The notes under the pieces are model-generated. The model did not search any database, was not told the origin of the DNA, and was given only the letters and a program-made list of their open reading frames with translations. 64,000 bases of DNA from Nocardioides marmorisolisilvae. Lineage in GTDB: Bacteria; Actinomycetota; Actinomycetes; Propionibacteriales; Nocardioidaceae. Position 1 is the first letter of the stretch. Each line of letters opens with the position of its first letter. The translations under genes were made by a program, and so were the position numbers. Shown here one piece after another: positions 57,523-64,000 of the stretch. Location of the stretch: NCBI RefSeq assembly GCF_003725775.1, contig NZ_RJSG01000002.1, positions 2,252,941 through 2,316,940 on the forward strand, read 5' to 3'.

Positions 57523-58080
57523 ATGCTGGAACTCACCATCCGGCTGGTCGTCTCGCTGTCGATCGTCGTCGGACTCCTGCTGCTGCTGGCGCGCTTCGGT
57601 GCCCGCAAGTTCCGCGGCAACTCGGGCGCGCTGGTGCACGTGGTGCACCGCCAGGCGCTGAGCCGGACCTCTTCAGTCTCCGTCGTCACGGTCGGCAGCC
57701 GGGTGCTGGTGCTGGGCACCACCGAGCAGCAGATCAGCGTGCTCACCGAGTTGGACCCCGACGAGCTCGACGTCGAGGACGTCCTGGATCCCGGGGCCGA
57801 GCTGACGCTGGTCCCGAGCCTGGGGTCCGTCGAGGTCACCGACCTGGCCGATCTCGCCGAGGCACCGGTCGAGGAGCTGCTCGAGGTCGTCCAGGCCACG
57901 CCCGCCCGGCGTACCGGAGGGTCGCACCGCGGCGCGCACAGCGGCTCGCACCGCGCCGCCCCGGCCGCTCGTACCGAGGTCGCGGCCACCGGCCCGCTGG
58001 CCGGATCGGTGCTCTCCCCGCAGACCTGGAAGCAGGCCTTCTCCGCCGTCTCCCGGGGAAGTGCTCGGCGGGCGTCGTGA
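57523..58080 (+). CDS. fliO: Flagellar biosynthesis protein FliO
   Basis: The 185-residue protein has one N-terminal TM helix (LVVSLSIVVGLLLLLARF) and a cytoplasmic FliO domain (LVHVVHRQALSRTSSVSVVT, VGSRVLVLGTTEQQISVLTE), then an Ala/Ser/Arg-rich tail. It helps assemble the FliP ring of the type III gate. ATG 57523 follows fliN by seven bases; the stop overlaps fliP by four. Confidence 0.85.
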   Translation: MLELTIRLVVSLSIVVGLLLLLARFGARKFRGNSGALVHVVHRQALSRTSSVSVVTVGSRVLVLGTTEQQISVLTELDPDELDVEDVLDPGAELTLVPSLGSVEVTDLADLAEAPVEELLEVVQATPARRTGGSHRGAHSGSHRAAPAARTEVAATGPLAGSVLSPQTWKQAFSAVSRGSARRAS

Positions 58081-59087
58081 TCAAGGTCCTGGCCCTGACC
58101 CTGGGCCGACTCGCGGTCCTGCTGGTCGCGGCGGCCGGTCTGCTGCTGCTCCCGGCGTACGGCGCCCAGGCAGCGCCCACCCCGCCTCCGCCGGCCGCCG
58201 GCCAGGCGGGGAGCTCCGCGTTGTCCCCGGGCGACCTCGACTCGCTGGCACCGGCGGCGCCGCAGACGACGCCGATCGCCACGCCCACCGCGAGCCCGAC
58301 GTCGCAGGTGCTGGCGCCGACCGCGCGCACGGCCGCCCGACCGGCTGCCGACCCGACGCCCAGCACGGCCACGGGCCCGAAGGGGCCGAACGGTCCTGCC
58401 GGGACCGGCAACGGCACCGACAGCAACGTGACCGTCGACCTGTCCGGGCTGACCAACAAGCCCAGTACGTCGGTCACCGTGATCATCGCGATGACGCTGC
58501 TCTCGCTGCTGCCCGCGATCCTGCTGACCTGCACGAGCTTCACCAAGATCCTGGTGGTCCTCGGTCTGACGCGCAACGCCCTCGGCTTGCAGCAGACCCC
58601 GCCGAACCAGGTGCTCGCCGGACTGGCGCTGTTCCTGAGCCTGTTCATCATGGCGCCGGTGCTGGGCAGCATGAACGACGACGGCGTGCAGCCCTACCTC
58701 AAGGGCGACAAGACCAGCGCGCAGGCGTTCCACGACGGCGTGAAGCCGCTGAAGACCTTCATGCTCGACCACACCGACGACGACGAGCTCAAGCTGCTCA
58801 CCAACGTCGCCGACCGCAAGCTGCCCAAGAACCGCAACGAGGTCTCGATGGCGACCGTCGTGCCGGCCTTCGTGCTCTCCGAGCTCAAGCAGGCGTTCAT
58901 CATCGGCTTCATCGTGTTCATCCCGTTCCTGGTGATCGACATCGTCGTCAGCGGGGCCCTGATGGCGCTCGGCATGATGATGATGCCGCCGGTGATGGTC
59001 TCGCTGCCGTTCAAGCTGCTCCTGTTCGTCCTGGTGGACGGCTGGGCGCTGGTCATCAAGTCCCTCGTCGCCAGCTACAACACCTAG
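58077..59087 (+). CDS. fliP: Flagellar export gate protein FliP
   Basis: The 336-residue protein starts with a hydrophobic signal-like segment (VLLVAAAGLLLLPAYGAQAA) and an Ala/Pro/Thr-rich stretch to about residue 115, then the FliP core with TVIIAMTLLSLLPAILLTCT, KILVVLGLTRNALGLQQTPP and GMMMMPPVMVSLPFKLLLFV. It forms the pore of the type III export gate. The roughly 95-residue low-complexity N-terminal insert is longer than in enterobacterial FliP. GTG 58077 overlaps fliO. Confidence 0.93.
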   Translation: MIKVLALTLGRLAVLLVAAAGLLLLPAYGAQAAPTPPPPAAGQAGSSALSPGDLDSLAPAAPQTTPIATPTASPTSQVLAPTARTAARPAADPTPSTATGPKGPNGPAGTGNGTDSNVTVDLSGLTNKPSTSVTVIIAMTLLSLLPAILLTCTSFTKILVVLGLTRNALGLQQTPPNQVLAGLALFLSLFIMAPVLGSMNDDGVQPYLKGDKTSAQAFHDGVKPLKTFMLDHTDDDELKLLTNVADRKLPKNRNEVSMATVVPAFVLSELKQAFIIGFIVFIPFLVIDIVVSGALMALGMMMMPPVMVSLPFKLLLFVLVDGWALVIKSLVASYNT

Positions 59088-59095
59088 GTGCGCTC

Positions 59096-59365
59096 ATGAC
59101 CGACACCACCGTCATCCAGCTCGCGCTCCAGACCATGCTGGTCGCGCTGAAGCTCTCCGCACCGATCCTGGCCACCTCGCTGGTGATCGGGTTCACGGTC
59201 TCGCTGTTCCAGTCGATGACCCAGATCCAGGAGTTCACGCTGTCGTTCGTGCCGAAGCTGATCGGCGTCGGCGTCGCGCTGCTGGTCTGCGGCAACTGGA
59301 TGCTCCACACGCTCATCGACTTCACCAACGACCTGTTCGACATGATCCCGAGCCTGCTGAGCTGA
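59096..59365 (+). CDS. fliQ: Flagellar export gate protein FliQ
   Basis: The 89-residue protein has two TM helices (ALQTMLVALKLSAPILATSL and LIGVGVALLVCGNWMLHTLI) with FQSMTQIQEFTLSFVPK between, the conserved FliQ motif. It is part of the FliPQR export gate. It starts nine bases after the fliP stop. Confidence 0.95.
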   Translation: MTDTTVIQLALQTMLVALKLSAPILATSLVIGFTVSLFQSMTQIQEFTLSFVPKLIGVGVALLVCGNWMLHTLIDFTNDLFDMIPSLLS

Positions 59366-59378
59366 GGATCTCTCCCCC

Positions 59379-60143
59379 ATGACCATCACCCTGGCCGGCG
59401 AGCCGCTGATCGCCTACCTGCTGGCGTCGGTGCGGATCGTCTCCTGGCTGGCGATCGTGCCGCCGTTCTCCTCCAAGGCCGTCCCCGCGATGGCCAAGGT
59501 GGTGCTCTCCCTCGGCCTCGCGTTCGCGATCACACCCGGGATGCGCGGCGACGTCCCGCTCACCTTCTGGGCGCTGGCGGTGAACGTCGTGACCCAGGTG
59601 CTGATCGGGACCGGCATGGGCTTCGTGACCTACCTGCTGTTCCAGGCGATCGCCTCGGCCGGAAGCCTGATCGACATCTTCGGCGGGTTCGCGCTGGCCC
59701 AGGGCTTCGACCCGCTCGGGCTGACCATGAACACCGTCTTCGGCAAGTTCCACCAGATGCTGGCCACGATGCTGCTCTTCGCCACCGGTGGGCACCTGCT
59801 GGTCATCGGCGGCCTGCTGCGCACCTTCCACTACCTGCCGGTCGGCACCACCCCGGACGTCGCCAAGCCGACCGACATCCTGGTCACCGCTATGGGCATG
59901 TTCTTCACCACCGCCGTGCAGATCGCGCTGCCGATGATCGCGGTGCTGTTCATCGCCGACCTCGGCCTGGCGCTGCTGACCAAGGTCGCCCCGCAGCTCA
60001 ACGCGATCAACGTGATGTTCCCGGCCAAGATCGGCCTGGTGCTGCTGCTCCTCGGGCTCTCCTTCCCGGTGCTGCCCGGCGCGATGGAGCGTCTGGTCGA
60101 CCTGGCCAACCAGGCGATGGCCTCGATCGCGGGTGCCCAGTGA
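59379..60143 (+). CDS. fliR: Flagellar export gate protein FliR
   Basis: The 254-residue protein has about six TM helices with FliR motifs (PPFSSKAVPAMAKVVLSLGL, GTGMGFVTYLLFQAIASAGS, NTVFGKFHQMLATMLLFATG). It closes the FliPQR ring together with FlhB. It starts 13 bases after fliQ, and flhB follows by ten bases. Confidence 0.94.
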   Translation: MTITLAGEPLIAYLLASVRIVSWLAIVPPFSSKAVPAMAKVVLSLGLAFAITPGMRGDVPLTFWALAVNVVTQVLIGTGMGFVTYLLFQAIASAGSLIDIFGGFALAQGFDPLGLTMNTVFGKFHQMLATMLLFATGGHLLVIGGLLRTFHYLPVGTTPDVAKPTDILVTAMGMFFTTAVQIALPMIAVLFIADLGLALLTKVAPQLNAINVMFPAKIGLVLLLLGLSFPVLPGAMERLVDLANQAMASIAGAQ

Positions 60144-60153
60144 GGGGCGAGCG

Positions 60154-61305
60154 ATGAGCGGCAGCACCGGCGAGAAGACCGAGAAGGCGACTCCGAAGCG
60201 GCGCAAGGAGTCGCGCAAGGAGGGCCAGGTCGCGCGGACCCAGGAGCTCGGTGCCTGGGCCTCGATGCTGGCCGTCGGGATGGCCGCCCCGATGCTGATC
60301 GGCCACGAGATCAACGCGATGCGCGACCTGATGATCACCAGCTTCAGCCTCGGCGACGAGGCCACCACCGGAAAGGCGCTGGCGCTGCTCGGCCAGGCCG
60401 GCAAGCACGTGTTCTTCAGCCTGCTGGTGCTGGGCAGCGCGATCATGCTGATCGGCGTGGCCTCCGCGCTCGCCCAGGGCGGCTTCTACCTGGCCACCAA
60501 GCAGGTCAAGCCGAGCCTGAAGAAGCTCAACCCGCTCCAGGGCTTCAAGCGCGTCTTCGGTCCGCACGCGCTCTGGGAGGGCGCGAAGATGCTGCTGAAG
60601 ACCAGCTTCGTGGCACTGATCGTCTACCTCGCGATCCGTTCGGTCATGCCGCTGCTGGGCGGGATGGTGCCGATGCAGACCGTGGTCGACACCGCCTCGG
60701 CCGAGGCGCTCGCCCTGATCCGCAACATCGGCCTGGCCGGGCTCGGGATGGCGGGCATCGACTACGTGATGCAGCGCCGCCGGGTCGGCAAGCAGACCCG
60801 GATGACCAAGGACGAGGTCAAGCAGGAGCACAAGCAGGCCGAGGGCGACCCGCTGGTCAAGAGCGCGATCCGCTCCCGGCAGCTGGCCATGGCCCGCAAC
60901 CGGATGATGGCCGACATCGCCCAGGCCGACGTCGTGCTGGTCAACCCGACCCACGTCGCGGTAGCACTGCGCTACGAGCCCGAGAAGGGCGCTCCGCGGG
61001 TGGTCGCCCGCGGCGCCGGGGCCATCGCGGCGAAGATCCGTGAGCGGGCCGGGGAGGAGTCGGTCCCGCTGGTGCGCGACGTCCCGCTGGCCCGGGCCCT
61101 GTACACCTCGACCAAGGTCGGCCAGGAGATCCCGGCCGAGCTGTTCGCCGCGGTCGCCCAGGTGCTCGCCTTCGTGATCAGCCGCCGCAGCCGTGGTCAG
61201 CACGGGGGGTCGCACCGCTCACCGCGCGGCGAGGGCGAGCTGCCGGCGGTGCTCCCGGCCGGACGCCGCAGAAAGCCCTCAGCTGTGCTCGCGCCCGGCC
61301 GATAG
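60154..61305 (+). CDS. flhB: Flagellar export switch protein FlhB
   Basis: ATG 60154 was chosen over an upstream start at 60133 because it gives the conserved start MSGSTGEKTEKATPKRRKES. The 383-residue protein has about four TM helices and a cytoplasmic tail with the autocleavage site NPTH at 264-267 (VLVNPTHVAVAL). Cleavage there switches export from rod/hook to filament substrates, together with FliK. The C-terminal tail is basic and longer than usual. Confidence 0.94.
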   Translation: MSGSTGEKTEKATPKRRKESRKEGQVARTQELGAWASMLAVGMAAPMLIGHEINAMRDLMITSFSLGDEATTGKALALLGQAGKHVFFSLLVLGSAIMLIGVASALAQGGFYLATKQVKPSLKKLNPLQGFKRVFGPHALWEGAKMLLKTSFVALIVYLAIRSVMPLLGGMVPMQTVVDTASAEALALIRNIGLAGLGMAGIDYVMQRRRVGKQTRMTKDEVKQEHKQAEGDPLVKSAIRSRQLAMARNRMMADIAQADVVLVNPTHVAVALRYEPEKGAPRVVARGAGAIAAKIRERAGEESVPLVRDVPLARALYTSTKVGQEIPAELFAAVAQVLAFVISRRSRGQHGGSHRSPRGEGELPAVLPAGRRRKPSAVLAPGR

Positions 61306-61405
61306 GGACTCCGAGGTCAGGACGATCTCGCCGCTGCGCCACGGACGGCCCTTCGAGACGGTTGCTGCGCAACCTCCTCAGGACAAGTAGCAGAAAGGTC
61401 CGTCC

Positions 61406-63460
61406 ATGAAGCGTCTGATGCAGCTCGGTGTCCCGGTGGGCATCGTCTTCATCGTGGTGATGCTGGTCGTCCCGCTGCCCGCGATCCTGCTCGACCTGCT
61501 GATCGCGATGAACATCACCGGCGCACTGCTGATCCTGCTGACGGCGATGTTCATCAGCAAGCCGCTCGACTTCGCCGCGTTCCCGGCGGTCATCCTGGTG
61601 ATGACGCTGTTCCGGCTGGCGCTCAACGTCAGCGCCACCCGCCTGGTGCTCCTCGACGGGTACGCCGGCAAGGTGATCGACACGTTCGGACACTTCGTGG
61701 TCGGCGGTTCGCTGATCGTCGGCATCATCGTCTTCGCGATCCTGCTGGTCATCCAGTTCGTCGTCATCACCAACGGTGCCGGCCGCGTCGCCGAGGTCGG
61801 CGCCCGCTTCACCCTCGACGCCATGCCCGGCAAGCAGATGGCCATCGACGCCGACCTCAACTCCGGCCTCATCGACGAGGACCAGGCCCGCAAGCGCCGC
61901 CTCGAGGTGCACGCCGAGGCCGACTTCTACGGCGCGATGGACGGTGCCTCCAAGTTCGTGAAGGGCGACGCGATCGCCGCGATCGTGATCACCCTGGTCA
62001 ACCTGATCGGCGGCTTCGGCGTCGGCGTCGGCCAGAAGAAGATGGGCTTCGGCGACGCGGTCTCGACGTACAGCCTGCTGTCCATCGGCGACGGCTTGGT
62101 CTCGCAGATCCCGGCGCTGCTGCTCTCGGTCGCCACCGGCCTCATCGTCACCCGCGCGGTCGGCGACCAGGACATGGGCTCGGACATCCTGCGCCAGCTC
62201 ACCGCCCGCCGCACGCCGCTGCGGGTGGCCGGCTTCGCCGGTCTCGCGCTCTGCCTGATCCCGGGCCTGCCCAAGATCCCGTTCATCGTGGCCGGTGGCC
62301 TGATGCTGCTGGCCAGCACCCGGATCGAGGAGGAGGACGAGCAGGCCTCGCCCGAGGACGAGGCACACGCCGCGCTGCCCTCGCCGGACTCCCCCGAGGT
62401 GCTCGCCGCAGAGATCCAGGTGGATCCGCTCGGGCTCGAGCTGTCCGCCGACATCATCGACCTGGTCGACCCGAGCGCCGGCGGTGACCTGCTGGAGCGG
62501 GTCAAGGCGCTGCGCCGGAAGGTAGCCGGGGACATCGGCATCGTGGTCCCGCCGGTGCGCACTCGCGACAACCTCGACCTGCCGCTGCGCACGTACGCGA
62601 TCAAGCTGTTCGGCATCGAGGTGGCGCGGGGCGAGTCGCCCGCCGGCACGGTGCTGGCCATCGGCGACTTCCTGGGATCGCTGCCCGGTGAGCCGACCCG
62701 CGAGCCGGTCTTCGGCCTGGACGCCAAGTGGATCCCGGCCGAGCTGCGCAACCAGGCCGAGCTCTCCGGTGCCACCGTGGTCGACCGCGCCTCGGTGATC
62801 ACGACCCACCTGGCCGAGGTCGTCACCACCCACGCTGCCCGCCTGCTCGGCCGCGAGGACGTCAAGCTGCTCACCGACGTGGTCAAGCGCTCGCACCCGG
62901 TGGTGGTCGACGAGCTCACCCCGGCGCAGCTGACCCTGGGCGAGGTGCAGCGGGTGCTGCAGACGCTGCTCGACGAGAACGTCTCGGTGCGCGACCTGGT
63001 CCGGATCTACGAGGCGCTTTCGCTGCGGGCGGCCACCAGCAAGGACACCGACGCGCTGGTCGAGGCGTCCCGGACCGCCCTCGGCCCGGCGATCGTGGCG
63101 CCGTACGTGACCGACTCCACCGTCCACGTCATCAGCCTGGAGCCGCAGCTCGAGCAGCAGATGCTCGAGGACCTGCGCCCCACCGAGGCCGGCGCTGTCA
63201 TCGCGATGGATCCGGACCTCGGCCAGAGCGTGCTGCTGCAGCTCAGCTCGATGCTCACCGAGGCCGAGAACCAGAACCTGCGACCGGTGCTGGTCTGCTC
63301 GCCGCCGTTGCGGCCCGCGGTCCGCCGCCTCGTCCGGCCCTCCCTGCACCAGCTCCCGGTGCTGTCCTACTCCGAGCTGATCGGCGCCGACCAGGTGCGC
63401 TCGGTCGGTGTCGTCAGCGCCGCCTTTGTGGCCCCGTCCGGGATGGCGGTGACCTCGTGA
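61406..63460 (+). CDS. flhA: Flagellar export gate protein FlhA
   Basis: The 684-residue protein has about eight N-terminal TM helices (PVGIVFIVVMLVVPLPAILL first; RLALNVSATRLVLLDG, GNRVAEVGARFTLDAMPGK-type GRVAEVGARFTLDAMPGKQM) and a cytoplasmic domain (about 330-684: LVDRASVITTHLAEVVTTHA, EVQRVLQTLLDENVSVRDLV). It is the main export gate component and docks chaperone-substrate pairs. A 100-base gap separates it from flhB; a GGTTGC/GCAACC hairpin lies in it, and no FliA-like site was found. Confidence 0.95.
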   Translation: MKRLMQLGVPVGIVFIVVMLVVPLPAILLDLLIAMNITGALLILLTAMFISKPLDFAAFPAVILVMTLFRLALNVSATRLVLLDGYAGKVIDTFGHFVVGGSLIVGIIVFAILLVIQFVVITNGAGRVAEVGARFTLDAMPGKQMAIDADLNSGLIDEDQARKRRLEVHAEADFYGAMDGASKFVKGDAIAAIVITLVNLIGGFGVGVGQKKMGFGDAVSTYSLLSIGDGLVSQIPALLLSVATGLIVTRAVGDQDMGSDILRQLTARRTPLRVAGFAGLALCLIPGLPKIPFIVAGGLMLLASTRIEEEDEQASPEDEAHAALPSPDSPEVLAAEIQVDPLGLELSADIIDLVDPSAGGDLLERVKALRRKVAGDIGIVVPPVRTRDNLDLPLRTYAIKLFGIEVARGESPAGTVLAIGDFLGSLPGEPTREPVFGLDAKWIPAELRNQAELSGATVVDRASVITTHLAEVVTTHAARLLGREDVKLLTDVVKRSHPVVVDELTPAQLTLGEVQRVLQTLLDENVSVRDLVRIYEALSLRAATSKDTDALVEASRTALGPAIVAPYVTDSTVHVISLEPQLEQQMLEDLRPTEAGAVIAMDPDLGQSVLLQLSSMLTEAENQNLRPVLVCSPPLRPAVRRLVRPSLHQLPVLSYSELIGADQVRSVGVVSAAFVAPSGMAVTS

Positions 63461-63702
63461 GTCCGCTCTCGCCCGGGGTCCTGGGCGGCGCAGCCGTCGT
63501 GGCCTCGCCCGCGCTGGCCGGCGTCCTCGATGGCACCATGCCGCTCGACGTCGCCCTGACGCGCTACCTGATCGCTGTCGGGATCTGCTGGGTGGTCATC
63601 AGCATCGTCGTCGAGCTGGCCTTCCCGGCCCCGGGAACCGTCCGGCCTGCGCCCGTGAAGTCCGAGATGCCCGCGGAGTCCGACTCGGACCACGCGTCCT
63701 GA
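63457..63702 (+). CDS. Small membrane protein after flhA
   Basis: GTG 63457 overlaps the flhA stop by four bases. The 81-residue product has a hydrophobic region (LGGAAVVASPALAGVLDGTM), one TM helix (YLIAVGICWVVISIVVELAF) and a Pro/Ser/Asp-rich tail. It is coupled to flhA, so it may assist the export gate, but no family was recognised. Confidence 0.55.
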   Translation: MSPLSPGVLGGAAVVASPALAGVLDGTMPLDVALTRYLIAVGICWVVISIVVELAFPAPGTVRPAPVKSEMPAESDSDHAS

Positions 63703-63788
63703 TGAACTCGGCCCGCAAATTTCAGTACGCGGGAGTACCGCGCGTGTTTTGATCGCAGCATCGATCGTCTGCACTGTGGGGTACAACG

Positions 63789-64000
63789 ATGCGCTCACCG
63801 CTTGCACGCTTCCTGCTCACCGGCTTCGGCGCCGCCGCGCTGATCGCCGGACCGGCCTCCCCGATCGCGAGTGCCGACAGCCCCGGGATCCCTGTGGTCA
63901 CCTCGGTCGCCTACGGGAACCCGGACGTCCTCACCGTTGACTGGGCCGGCGTGCCCCCTGCACTTCGGGTCTGGGGCGACGCCCGGGTGACGACCACCAA
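63789..64000 (+). CDS. Secreted protein, cut by window edge
   Basis: The frame is open from ATG 63789 to the edge (70 codons). It starts with basic residues and a signal peptide (RFLLTGFGAAALIAGPASPI, cleavage near ASA-DS), followed by DSPGIPVVTSVAYGNPDVLT. The mature part may be an Ig-like or beta-rich domain, but too little is visible to name it. No FliA-like promoter precedes it. Confidence 0.5.
   Translation, partial: MRSPLARFLLTGFGAAALIAGPASPIASADSPGIPVVTSVAYGNPDVLTVDWAGVPPALRVWGDARVTTT

Noticed and set aside
61306-61405. FliA-like promoter before flhA
   Set aside because: CTCA is present, but 16 bases later the sequence is GGTCCG, not (G/A)CCGA. flhA is probably read through from flhB or uses another promoter.

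Overview
The window is high-GC DNA from an actinobacterium. The flagellar operon layout, GAF-ANTAR regulator, UPF0182 protein, GTG/TTG starts and dispersed VEPVETP-coding repeats suggest Nocardioides or a close relative; this is inference, since no marker gene fixes the genus. The window has two halves that meet at an initiator tRNA (about 32.3 kb).

Left half (1-32 kb, accessory). A surface-protein locus comes first: an ER/archaeal-type (SipW-like) signal peptidase, two SipW-type substrates (one cut by the window edge) and a divergent LPXTG-like (LPASG) anchored protein, with a large palindrome between the divergent genes. A membrane protein/histidine kinase/NarL-type regulator operon follows. 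From 6 to 18 kb lies a dense set of stress-type genes: CsbD, FAD-Rieske oxidoreductase, topoisomerase IB, NRAMP-like transporter, STAS, GAF-ANTAR, hemerythrin, SRPBCC, HAD, a pyridine-nucleotide reductase and several tiny Asp/Pro-rich proteins. Four sites fit GTTT-N15-GGGTAC exactly or nearly, the SigB/SigF-type stress promoter, and I infer a stress regulon. Next come a ferric-reductase-like/FMN-binding/ApbE flavinylation module, TatA, a GH15 trehalase-like enzyme, an SDR, a MarR/ABC operon divergent from a ClC channel across a 29-bp palindrome, a CtaG-like protein, a CPA1 antiporter and a tyrosine integrase beside tRNA-fMet. The integrase position suggests that part of this half is, or was, an integrated element; no second attachment site was found.

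Right half (32-64 kb, motility). TetR, UPF0182, PPA1309-like and a PDZ/Lon-like protease gene precede divergent cheB and cheR. cheR-cheY-cheX-like-cheY2-orf is followed by flgB-flgC-fliE-fliF-fliG-fliH-fliI-fliJ-(NlpC/SLT hydrolase)-fliK-flgD-flgE. After two unrelated genes come flbD-motA-motB-fliL and fliM-fliN-fliO-fliP-fliQ-fliR-flhB, then flhA. Nearly all starts overlap or touch the preceding stop. Five sites fit CTCA-N16-(G/A)CCGA(T/A), a FliA/SigD-type flagellar promoter, ahead of cheB, cheR, flgB, flbD and fliM; three of them would give almost leaderless mRNAs. CheA, CheW, receptors, flagellin, caps, FliA and FlhF/G are not in the window and must lie elsewhere.

Notable structure beyond genes: a repeat family (core GGTTGAGCCTGTCGAAAC) lies in intergenic DNA, supplies the stop codons of cheB and tetR, and is translated in frame inside FliK and the FliN linker. 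A folded RNA candidate with competing hairpins and a U-tract terminator lies between the chemotaxis and flgB operons.
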